This document shows positions 48,644 through 59,081 of a DNA stretch of 64,000 nt, one piece after another. Below the pieces are notes generated by a model that did not search any database, was not told the DNA's origin, and worked only from the letters and a program-made list of their open reading frames with translations. Both the position numbers and the translations under genes were made by a program. The stretch is from Capsaspora owczarzaki ATCC 30864 (Eukaryota > Opisthokonta > Filasterea), in the NCBI RefSeq assembly GCF_000151315.2, contig NW_011887296.1, positions 963,095-1,027,094 of the forward strand, read 5' to 3'. How positions within the stretch are numbered: the stretch's first letter is position 1; every line of letters begins with the position of its first letter.

Positions 48644-49367
48644 TGTCGAGTTTGTACCAAGTCCAAAGGAAAAAAAAAAAAAAAAGAAAAAAAAGAGAAT
48701 GGCACGAGCATTTCCCGCGCATTTTCCTGTTTGATTTTGTGGGAATTGTTTTACGGTGGAAAAGGGGCCCCAGGATTGCTGCGCGATGCGACTATAGGCA
48801 TTGAAGGAGGGATATTTTTTCGAACAACTTCTATCGAACGCGTGTGCGCGAGTGATTTTGAGCAGTCTCGTGTCGACCTGTCAAAAGTGGCAGAAAAACC
48901 AAAGTGCCAGGGTCCTGGTCGCCGCCGCCAGGTCAAGGCGAGTTGTGATGACATCGACACGTCGTCGGGATCCGGATTTATGGTCTATGCGGCTGATGGA
49001 AGGTGGCGTTCATTCGATTTGCCGACAAGTGTCAGACGCGTTTCGAGTATCTGCATCCTACTGGCGTAAAATGCACCTCGAATGATGGGGGTGGTACAAA
49101 ATCCTGCATGTGCAATCCGACACAAGGGAAACGCACAAAGGAGTTTGGCCCATTGTTTGTGTAGGGTCGAGCTCGATTCGTTCCAAAAACACACCATTCC
49201 AATCGACCGCAAGCTCCACCGCCGAAGGAAATACCTGCCTCATGCTACAACCAACAAAGCAAGGTATATTCGCACATCACAAGTACACCGAGAAAAAAAA
49301 ATACGAGCAACACCCATCAACAACAACAGAAACAAATACAAAAGTTACACTCAAAAGGATTGTTTTT
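48644..49367. other. Spacer between the bromodomain gene and V-ATPase e
   Basis: About 725 bp with the bromodomain gene's upstream region and the 3' flank of the V-ATPase e gene (both minus). Open frames here show no family match. An A-rich pocket is at 48669-48695. Confidence 0.5.
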
Positions 49368-50146
49368 TTAGTTTTTAGCAATGTCTTCGGTCTTGATGAT
49401 GGGTGCAATCAGCGGGTTCATCTGTGACATGAATGTGCAAAGCCAGCTGCAAAGTAGGGCGCGTGTTGGTTGTTGTGAGACTCGAGCAAAATCATCCAAG
49501 CAGCAGCACGAATGAGTTTGAGCGCTTACAAAATCCACATGCAGAAGGCAGTCAAAATGGACATGGTTTGAACCAGGCTGCTCGAGGCGAGGATTGTCCG
49601 AGACGACGAATGGAGTATTGGTTGTCGATGCGTGACGAGCAGCGGGAGCGAGCGTGAGGGAGAGCGGGAGAGGGAGAAGGGAGAGACACGAGTGAGCGAA
49701 AACCAAAAGTCGAGCAGAAGCACGCAGAGTCGCCCCCAGCCCCACCCTCAATCAAACACCAAGGTGGATGACAAATGTGTGTGCATGTGTGTGTGCGAAC
49801 ACTGAGCGGCAGCGACCCTCATCGCGATCAACGAGCATGAGCAGCGCAAAAGAACCAAGTTTTTTTTTTTTTTTTTTTTTTTCGAGTTTCCCCCCCACTT
49901 GCAACCCCACTTGACGAGCGCAGTGACTCCAACACGAGAGGACAGCAGTCACAAACCAACGATGGAAAGCCCCATCACAATGCCAAAATCAAAGGGGGAA
50001 GAGACCAAGACGCACGCCGCGCAGTAGAAGGAGCCATCGCACAGAAGTTTTTTTTCCCCCAATGCTGCTCAATGCAATGCTGCTCAATGGCACACAATGG
50101 CTCAATGCAACAGTGCTGCATGTGATGCTTTTCCCCCCCTTTATCC

Positions 50147-50178
<32 letters not shown>

Positions 50179-50341
50179 GGGTTGCAGAACATTGTCCGGT
50201 TTGAGGCAAGGGATGGAGACAGTCTTGGGGCTTGTCGTCGTACCCTCGGTTGGGGCCCTTGGGGGCAAAGAAGAAGCCAGCGCCGCCGAGGACGAGGAAG
50301 ACAATGGTGAAGATGAGAATCACAATGCCGCCAGCAACCAT
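49368..50341 (-). CDS. VMA9: V-type ATPase membrane subunit e
   Basis: Small hydrophobic subunit e of the V0 sector of the proton-pumping V-ATPase (yeast Vma9, human ATP6V0E1). Three exons: 50341-50244, 49577-49530 and 49446-49368, giving 74 aa. The first helix is GIVILIFTIVFLVLGGAGFF, followed by FAPKGPNRG, which matches the human FIPKGPNRG loop. The second helix, assembled across introns 1 and 2, is LVQTMSILTAFCMWIFWLCT and then FMSQMNPLIAP. Its length from RG to NPL equals the human protein exactly, which supports both junctions. Intron 1 is 666 nt with a T28-type tract near 50151-50178. The sequence just before the ATG (TTTCTCAG) also fits a 3' splice site, so a 5' UTR exon may lie upstream. 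Confidence 0.9.
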
Positions 50342-50590
50342 TTGTCTGAGAAAGCAATGAAAACAAGGAGTGAGGAAAAATAATAACAAGGACAGTTATT
50401 AGATTGATATATGGGGTGTGTGTGTGTGCGTGTGTGAAGGGGAAGCAGAGGGAGAGGGCATCAACAACAACCAGCCATAGTCAAATTCGAGCTTCCGATC
50501 CAGTCTAGTCGCGCTCAGTCTCGCTTCGTGTTTTGCTTTTGTTTATTATACACCATTCGTCCCTCTTTGTTTGTTGGTAGAGAATCACGA

Positions 50591-52462
50591 ATGGCCGAAG
50601 CAACCGCGAACGACGCGAAACCGCCAATCCGGCTCTTGTTTCTGGCAACGCTCAGCCTCGGGACTGGCAATCGCACCACTGCCGAGCGCATTCAGTAAGA
50701 AAAAAAGAGACGTTCTGCTATGCCAAGCTATGACCCCCCCCCTGTCATTGGCATTGGCTGCCTGTGCGAACGAGAAGCGGCTGCGGTTGGCTTGGACTCG
50801 ATCTCATCAACCCCCGTCTTCCTGTCCTTTCTGTCTCTCCCTCATGTGCTGATACGACTTCCAGGAGCCACTTGAATCGATACACCCATCCAAGGGTCGA
50901 GTGCACGGCAATGGATCTTGGCATGCTTGCAAAAGACCCCGCCAATTGTTCACCAGCCTTGTTCGATGGCTACGACCTCGCGCTCGGGCTGCATGCCTTC
51001 CGCAGCGGCCAGTACCTCATTCGTAGGTCTCCATGAATGCGACTGCTGCTTGTTCCCAAAGCACGAGAACGAAAGACAAGGCTTTGTTTGGTTTTGTATT
51101 GCCACTAAACTGATCGCCGAAACGGTTTGCAGATTGCCCACTGCCCTATGCCATCATCCTGGGAGGCACAGACGTCAACGAGGCGCAAGAGCTTACCAAC
51201 GAGCAACTCGATCTAATGACATTGGCCGTGCGACGAGCACGGTACGGGACATGCTCAACAATGTCAAATTTGTGTGGCACTCTTTGGGTGCAAGCATCCA
51301 CTCACCCATACCTGCCCCACCCTACAGAGGCATAGTTGCGTTTAATGAATCGCTTTCGGCACCTGCGTTGAAGCGATGGCCATTCTTGGATGGCAGCCGG
51401 TTACGCATCATTCCGCAAGCAGTTCAAATCGACACACCGCAACCACCCACACCACGCGCACCGACCTTGCACGAGCGCTTGGGACTGCCAGTCCACCCAT
51501 CACGGCCTGCTGGTATAGTCGTATTCTAGCCGTGTGATTGACTGAGGACGGACATGCTGATTGGTGCGTTGCTTGTTGTAGACCTGGCTCCAATCGTGCT
51601 GCTCCTGGTGGCCGGGTTGCGACCAGTCAAAGACCCAACATTTCTGTTTGACATTGTATCGTGCTGGCATCGCCTCGACTCGCGCGTTCATCTCGCCGTC
51701 ATTGGACCAGAGGTACGGGGGGGGGGGATTCGCGTTGAGTTTGACAAAGCTCTCTCTTTCTCGCTTTTGGCGCTGTCGCACTTCTCTCTGACTTTGGTCC
51801 GTTGGATACGGGAAATGCAGCTAACACCCAAATGCACAAGTCAAGTGCGGGAGGCTGCCGATCGATCGCCTGGTGTGCACATCCTGTCAGCCGTGCCGTA
51901 CGCAGAGGCGTTGTGGCTGATGAGCCAGGCTGATTTTCTTCTCAACTCCTCCCTCAGTGAAGGGTTGGCAAGCGCCGTTCTTGAGGTATGAGTTCTCGAA
52001 TGGCGTGAACCGTTTCATATTGTTCGTCCAACTCAGCCTTTTCCTTCCTTGTTCTTTATCACGACGTGTTGCTTGTAGGCAATGTCTCTAAGCGTACCGC
52101 TCTTAGCACGTAACATTCCGGGAAATGCTGCCGTGATCCAACATGGCACGACGGGCTGCCTGTTCAACCAGCCAGCAGAGATGGTCGCATCGGCCCTTGC
52201 CTACCTGCCATCGTCATTTGCTGCGCCGTGGCTGGACGATGCCGCTATCGCCAAGCTGCAGAATGCCGTGCTGTCAGACTCGGACATTTCGACCATCCGC
52301 TCTGCCGCACAAACTGCTGCGCAATGCACTCTCGCCGAGGTAACCGATCGTCGCTCGACGCTTGTCGCCGCCGCCCATCGCTACGTCGAGCACAACCACG
52401 CCTGCGATGTTGAAGCTGCTGCGTATCATGGAATATTGCGTGATTGGCTTATTTCATCCTAG
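50591..52462 (+). CDS. GLT1D1: Glycosyltransferase 1 domain-containing protein GLT1D1
   Basis: GT-B fold glycosyltransferase (GT4-like), 411 aa. Seven exons: 50591-50694, 50865-51022, 51133-51241, 51328-51512, 51582-51712, 51821-51985 and 52079-52462. It follows human GLT1D1 throughout: [102 protein letters not shown] (nucleotide-sugar site, E-x7-E type), [20 protein letters not shown]. Donor and acceptor of the animal enzyme are not well established, so the reaction here is open. The gene is divergent from V-ATPase e with a 249-bp spacer. The intron 5 donor runs straight into a G10 tract (GTACGGGG...). Confidence 0.94.
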
Positions 52463-52633
52463 TACGATCCCCGACAAGTTTCAAACAATTCCAAAATCGT
52501 TCTCATCAAAATCTGTCCGGACACACACACAATTGGCTGGACCCTCTTCGAAGAGGATGTGTGTAGTCCACGTCGGGGTAGACCTAATACACTGTATTTA
52601 CCATAATCTTGTTGGTTCTGAGCAAAGCCAGTC

Positions 52634-55067
52634 ATGTTTTCCATTCGCTCCAGTGCTCTGAGCAGCCGCGTTTCGGCGCTTTCGTCCGCGCTCTGTCGCC
52701 CCCGCGCCGCTGCCTCTGCCGGTGTGCGTGCCATGAGCATGCAAGCTGTCGATGGTATGATTATTGAGGATTTGACTGACTAGGCAGGGCAGGGCTGGGC
52801 TGGATTGGAGTCACGACTCAACCTGGTCACGGAGCCAACACGCGCCTCCTCGCGTCCCCGCTTCCACTCACTGCTTTGGTGTGATCATTGTGTATGGATT
52901 GGTTTGATCTGAATCTGACTTTGCAGCCAGCATCGGTCTGACGGAAGAGCAGCTGGAAATCCAGCGCATGGCACTCAACTTTGCAAAGACCGAGATGGCC
53001 CCGAACATGCTCGAGTGGGACGCCAAGGAGATCTACCCCGCAGAGACAATGCGCGCAGCTGCAAAGCTTGGATTTGGCGGTAAGTGGGGTTTTTTGTTTT
53101 TGGTGAGAAGCGGCCAAAACCCCAAATCGCTCACAATTCTGATGCAACTGCAAACAGCAATCTACTGCAACCCGGACTTTGGAGGCACGGGATTGTCGCG
53201 CATGGACGGCACTGTCATCTTTGAAGCGCTTTCGACGGGTTGCGTATCGACGTCTGCTCTTCTGTCCATCCACAAGTAAGATTGGAGATTGGAACCACGC
53301 AGATTGTCTGAGAAATTTTTTTTGTTGTGGTGTTGACAATATTCTCCATTGTTGATTTTCTTTGCTGCGGTGCGTATGTACATGGCAGCATGGTCGTGTA
53401 TGCCATCGATTCGTTTGCATCTGTCGAACAGCGCGAAAAGTACATCCCTTCGCTGGCGAACGGCGAGGTGAGATTTATGTCTTGTGCGAGTTTGCTCCCC
53501 ACTTGCCCCCCCCCAAATCGTCCATATTCCTCATGTCTGTTTGATGTTCCTGTGGTAGCGATTTGCCTCGTACTGCTTGACTGAGCCTGGAGCTGGAAGC
53601 GATGCTGCAAGCCTTGTCACCTCCGCCAAGCGTGAGGGAGATTTCTACGTCCTGAACGGCACCAAAGTACAAAGCATTGTTCCGTGCGTGACCCAACGAG
53701 CGTTGCTTGATCCTTATATTTTGTTTGTGTTGCATTGGCAGTCGTTCATTTCTGGCGGTGGCGAGCACGACGTCTACATGGTCATGTGCCGTACCGGTGG
53801 ACCAGGTTTGTGTGCCTCCATTCTTCCAACCTGAATGACGAGCGATGGCCTGTTTGTGGCTTACAGTGAACTTTCTGTTATTGCAATGGTCCTTTTTTCA
53901 GGGGCTAAGGGTATTTCCTGCGTGCTTGTTGAGAAGGGGACGCCCGGCCTCAGCTTCGGACAGAAGGAGCGCAAGGTACTGCCGGCCGTTAGACGTTGGC
54001 TGATGTTGACGTTTCGCACGTGCGATTCTTGTGCAACAGTACTGACATTGGCACTCTCTTCACCTCGATACAGCTCGGATGGAACAGCTCGCCAACGCGC
54101 CAAGTCATTTTCGAGGATGTCAAGGTCCCGATCGCCAACCGCGTTGGAAAGGAAGGCGAAGGCTTCTCCATCGCCATGCAGGCTCTCAATGGTGGTCGTG
54201 TCAATATTAGTGAGTCACTTCGTTTCGAGATGTCGACAGCACTGAAGTGAAGAGACGCTGACTTTTCGTGCGCTCTTGTTTTCGATTGTTGTTCTGCAGG
54301 TGCATGCAGTCTTGGCGGCGCCCAGGAGGCTTTGTCTATTGCGCGTGAGCATCTTCTTGTTCGCAAGCAGTTCGGCAAGAGCCTTGCCAGCTTGCAGGTG
54401 AGTGAAGTAGATTCGCTTTGTGTTTTGTAGATTTTTTTTTTTGTTTTGTCGTTTGTGCCTGGTGCTTTGTTGCGCTTCTTTGAACACTGCTCTTGCTCTT
54501 GCTAATTTTCTCCTCGCGCTCTCATCTTGGTTGCGCTTTCTCTTCCAGAACTCGCAATTCAAGTTGGCGGAAATGGCAACGGGCCTTCAGGCGTCTCGGT
54601 TGATGGTTCGTCAAGCAGCGCAGGCAATGGATTCAAAGCATCCCGCAGCGGCCTCCCTGTGCGCCATGGCCAAGCTCTTTGCGACCGACACATGCTTTGA
54701 TGTAGGTTGCAGATTGCAGTAGTGTTTCTGCTTTGTGTCACTCACTTGCCAAACTCGCCTCTCTGGGACAGATTTGCAACCAGGCATTACAACTGCACGG
54801 CGGCTACGGTTATCTCAGGGACTACAAGGTCCAGCAGTTTGTCCGCGACCTTCGCGTTCACCAAATTCTTGAAGGTGAGCGGAGAAGAATTTTGGTGATG
54901 GTTTCTGATCTTGTCAATCATGTGTTTGGGACTGCGAGTCGTGGAACAGGCACCAATAATGGAGCCGGACTCGCCCCACCCTTGACTCACTTGTTGTTGC
55001 TTTTGGTGTGACAGGCACCAACGAGATCATGAAGGTGATTGTTGGACGCGATTTGGTTTCGGAGTAG
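52634..55067 (+). CDS. ACAD8: Isobutyryl-CoA dehydrogenase, mitochondrial
   Basis: FAD enzyme of valine catabolism (isobutyryl-CoA to methacrylyl-CoA) in the mitochondrial matrix. Twelve exons: 52634-52754, 52927-53079, 53158-53275, 53389-53467, 53559-53666, 53742-53805, 53902-53975, 54074-54209, 54300-54397, 54549-54701, 54772-54874 and 55015-55067, giving 419 aa (human 415). The first 38 residues are Ser/Arg/Ala-rich without acids ([20 protein letters not shown]), a good presequence. Family blocks: [139 protein letters not shown] holds the C-terminal FAD/substrate contacts. The match follows ACAD8 rather than short-chain or isovaleryl enzymes. Exons are short and uniform. Confidence 0.95.
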
Positions 55068-55317
55068 ACAGCCGCAGCTTGATCGCCAGCTATATCTCTC
55101 TGGTCTCTGGATGCTCTTTGTCTACTTCTGTGTGTTTGCTGTTTTTGCTTTTGTGTACTTTCGTTCTGCATTGATCCGGTCAATACGATGTGCCCGAACT
55201 TTCAATACAGCACAATTCGACTGTAATACTCTCCATTTCCATTTCTGATTTCCCCACCCCACCCCTCCCCTCCCCTCTTTTTGTTTCACTCTATTTCTTT
55301 GTCCTTCCATCTCTCAA

Positions 55318-58300
55318 ATGTCTGACGACGAGTCTCAATCTGAGCCGCCTGCGATTGCTGATTCGTCCTCGTCCTCTGAGGCAGCTGCTCAGGTGACTGT
55401 GCACTCGCCCAGCGCCGCCGTGCTCGATGCGTTTGCCGGCGCACTGTCCGACTCGTCAACAACCGTTTCAGGCCACCATCTCCTTGACGCCGGGGCGACG
55501 ACCCCAACGGCGGCGCTGGACGATCATCCAGACTCGATGCTCGTCAGCGACGACGACCGTGCCGACTCGTCTGCGCCTGGCAGCGCGGGCATCCCACACA
55601 CGGGCTCGTCATCTTCTGTCACTGCCGCTGCTGCTGCTGCTGCTGTTGCTGCTGCTGGTGGTGGTCTGGGCAGCGAGCTCTCTGCAGACCAGCAGCCGCA
55701 GCAGAACGAAAGCCTCCGCCTTCTCGCCGACCCGACCACGGCCGTCAGTCTGGACACGACGTTGCCGCTGGACGACGATATGTCGCGCAGCAACCGCCTG
55801 AGCATGCTGCCGTTGGGCGGCGAGGACCAAGGTGTTGCTTCATCGTCGCTGGCGGACGTCGACCCGGTTGCTGGTGCGAGTCGAGCGCAACAAGCAGAGC
55901 CTGTTGAAGATGCGCCACACCAGCACGTCCATGGTCACTTGCATCACCATTCACACGCGGATGCCGGGTTACAGTCGCCGGATGGCCATGTCATTCCGCC
56001 AATCCTCATCCAGGCCGGAATGGACGACGAGAATGTCACCATTGTCTCTGCGTCGGACGTCGCCCCTGCCGTATCGAGCTCTGCTGACGGCGGCGGTGGC
56101 TTGCTTGTCTCGCAGTCAGACTCGTCCACCGTGTCCGGATCGAGCGGACTTGCGCTCATGGCGTCGTCCTCTGACGCGGCGTTGACGGACGCAGTCGTCG
56201 CTGCTGCTGCTGCCGAGGGTGCGGATAGCATGGCGTTGCGTCAACAGCTGCAGAACGACGAGTCAGTCGATCAATTTGAAGCGCCCACGACAAACGATCT
56301 TGGTCTTGCCGTGGAGCCCGAGCTCGTCCTGGCTGAGGAGCAAGACGCCGAAGCCGCGCTTGCAGGTGAAAATGCCCCCTCGCTCCCTCCAAGTGGACTC
56401 GACCCTTCTTCTTCAGCTGGCCAAGGAGCGACACCAGCAGCTGCGTCGGCAGTGGCTGCAGCCGATCTCTCTGATACGATTCGAAAGTCGCCAAGTGACC
56501 CCGCGGCGGCTGCGGCCGATGCAGCGTTGCCATCGTCTGTCGAGAGTGCTGCTGCCGCTGCCACTTCCGTCGAGGCGGATGGCTCAATTGCGACGGAATG
56601 GACTCTCAACCCGGACGAGCACGTCAACAGCTTGGAGATTGCGTGGTATGTGCCGGAGCCCACGCGCAGTGTTCTTGCGACGGTTCGCGCAACCGGGGAT
56701 CGTGAGCAGGCACCCAAGCTTCCAGTGATGAAGTCTTCCCCGTGTATTGTCATTGACGAACTTCAGGTCGGTCATTTTTTTTCTTGTTTTCTGCGGATTG
56801 GTTTGTCGGAAATCAAAAGTAACTCTTTTGTTGTTTGCTTGTGTTTGTCTCACACACGAGCTTGCTTGTTTTCTTTGTCGTTTGGGAACGCAGACTGACC
56901 CTGTTCGTGAGCTCCTGGTGCGACACTTTGATGAAGCTCAAGCTGCCAAGCGCAAAACTTTGACCGCAGACGACGTGCCGCTTGATCGGCAAGGAATTTG
57001 CCAGCTTATGGTAGGATGCGCTGAAGTCGTGCTGTTGTTGCTTTTTTGTTTGTTTTGGGACAAAATGGCGGATGGACGGGTTTTCTCGATGCAAAATCAA
57101 CTCAATTTTACTACTGTGGGCGCTCTGATTCTTCGCAGGCGGCTGGCTGCTGGAATGCGTTGCTCGACCTCACTGGCAGCTTTCTTTCGGCGCATGGCCA
57201 AGGTCGACTTGACCAGGATGCGTCCGTCATCACTGCAGTTCACACGCACAAGACGCTGCAAATGTGGCTGTGTCGGATGATTGCGCTCATGAAGCTTCGC
57301 CGCTACGAAAAGGCTGCTGCGGAGCTGGACACGTTTGGGGATCTCGATCGCCCTGACTTGTATTACGACTACTATCCGGACTCGTATCCCGACATGACCG
57401 GTACGAATCCCTGATGTGCTTGGTTGTTGTTGGGTGTTGGTTTGAGGTTGACAGTTTACCATTCATCCCTTGTTTTGTACGTACAACAGGATCGCTGGTG
57501 CCATTTTCTCTCCGCGTCATCCACGCACAACTGCCACATTACGTCGGCAAGCCACAGCTGGCTCTAGACCGCTTGTACAGTTTGAATCACACTTGCACTC
57601 AAGTTATGAGCCATCTGCGGTCTGGCAAGAACGAGAATGGCATTGCACAAAAGCTTGCGGCGTCACGTGTCCAAGGTAAACGCAAGCTGCTGTGTAGCGA
57701 GGTTGGCACGCTTGGGGTCACGCGAAAACCAACCATTTGCTGTATGTTTCAACAGCTGCTTTGACTCTGTGGGGTGAACGACAAACCAAGCTGCAGTACT
57801 GCATTGCCAACCACTTGTTGATGATGAAGGTAGAGCAAGCGTTGTTGATGTTGCTGATGTGGGACAGATCTCGGGCGACATTTCGCCATTTTTTCTTTGC
57901 CTGACTTGTCGCCTTTGACCCGTCTCTCTCCTAGGATCACACTCTGGGCACGCAAATGTACGAACATTTGCTGTCTAAAAACCCCACCAACAATCACCTG
58001 CTGTCGGGTCTCGGCCGTGTGCACTTGCAGGTTTGGCTTGCTTTGTCGTTGTTTTCGTTGTCTCAGCAGTTCGTTCGTTCGACTCACTATGTTCGACCAA
58101 CCTCACACTCCTGCATGTCGAGTAGATTGGGCACATTGAACGCGCTCAGTCGTACTTTGCACGCGCAGAGCAAGTTGCTCAGGAGCGGTCGGGAGACGTG
58201 ATTGACGCTGCCACGGCGAGCTTGTTGGCAATGAACAAGGCTCTCACGAGTGTGAGCACTGGCCTCTACGAGCAGGCGACTGCCTTCTTTGCAGAGGCCC

Positions 58301-58688
58301 TTTTGGCCGATCCGAACAATGCCACCGCTGCAAACAACCAAGCAACCTGCATGCTGTATGCTGGCAATCTTAAAAAGGTTTGTATTGAGTCGTGATTTTG
58401 AGTGTGGTGAGGTTGTTCGCTCCTTTGCTGACTGTCCGTTCCTTCCCTCCCCCTCCCCGCCCCCGGCTCCTTGTCTTGCATTTGTAGGCGGTCAAGCTGC
58501 TTGAGGACTTTGTGATGGCCAATCCGCGCACTCGATTGCATGAAAGCATCGTGTTCAACCTTTGCACGCTCTACGAGCTCGAGTCAAATCGGGCCATGGA
58601 GAAGAAGCGTCGGCTCATTCAGTTGATTGCCGAGCACTGCGGGGACGGCTTTGACGTGTCCAGCTTGAAGCTGACCGTCACTGCATAG
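55318..58688 (+). CDS. TRAPPC12: Trafficking protein particle complex subunit 12 (TPR protein)
   Basis: Subunit of the TRAPPIII tethering complex acting in ER-Golgi traffic and autophagy. Eight exons: 55318-56766, 56894-57010, 57139-57400, 57490-57675, 57756-57829, 57935-58030, 58126-58377 and 58488-58688, giving 878 aa. Exon 1 (483 codons) is acidic Ser/Ala/Asp-rich and disordered, with only its last 50 residues family-like. The TPR part begins around TDPVRELLVRHFDEAQAAKR. It continues with MWLCRMIALMKLRRYEKAAA, RVIHAQLPHYVGKPQLALDR, LLSGLGRVHLQ, GLYEQATAFFAEALLADPNN and ANNQATCMLYAGNLKKAVKL, and ends VFNLCTLYELESNRAMEKKR with FDVSSLKL. The last block is a close match to human TRAPPC12. The start ATG follows a pyrimidine-rich leader. 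Confidence 0.93.
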
Positions 58689-59081
58689 TTGGGGGGTCGA
58701 AACATTTGGGAGTGAAAATACAAACTCAGAATTTTCGTACAACTTGTCCACCCTATCCACCCCCATCAACAATCATTCTCCATCCAAGCCTGCCTCAAGT
58801 ACAGCGTCAAGAAACAAAAAGTGCTGGTGCCGCATTGCAGGTTGCTGCTGGACTGCTCTGCTTTTCTTCTGTGGCGCATTTTGCCCTTGTGGAGCTAATT
58901 TCGACGCGACTCGATCCCCCCACCCCCTTCCTTTTTTTTTTCTTGACATTGACATTCACGATTTCATTCTTGTGCTCCATTTCCATTATCACTCTTTGTT
59001 ACTTTGTCGTAGCACCTTTTTTTTTTTTTTTTTTTCTTTTTTGTCTGTGTGACTTGTTCTTCTTCTTTGTCGACACAAAAC
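58689..59081. other. Spacer between TRAPPC12 and DCP1
   Basis: About 390 bp between two plus-strand genes, pyrimidine-rich toward the DCP1 start with T runs near 58926-58940 and 59019-59038. No coding signal. Confidence 0.5.
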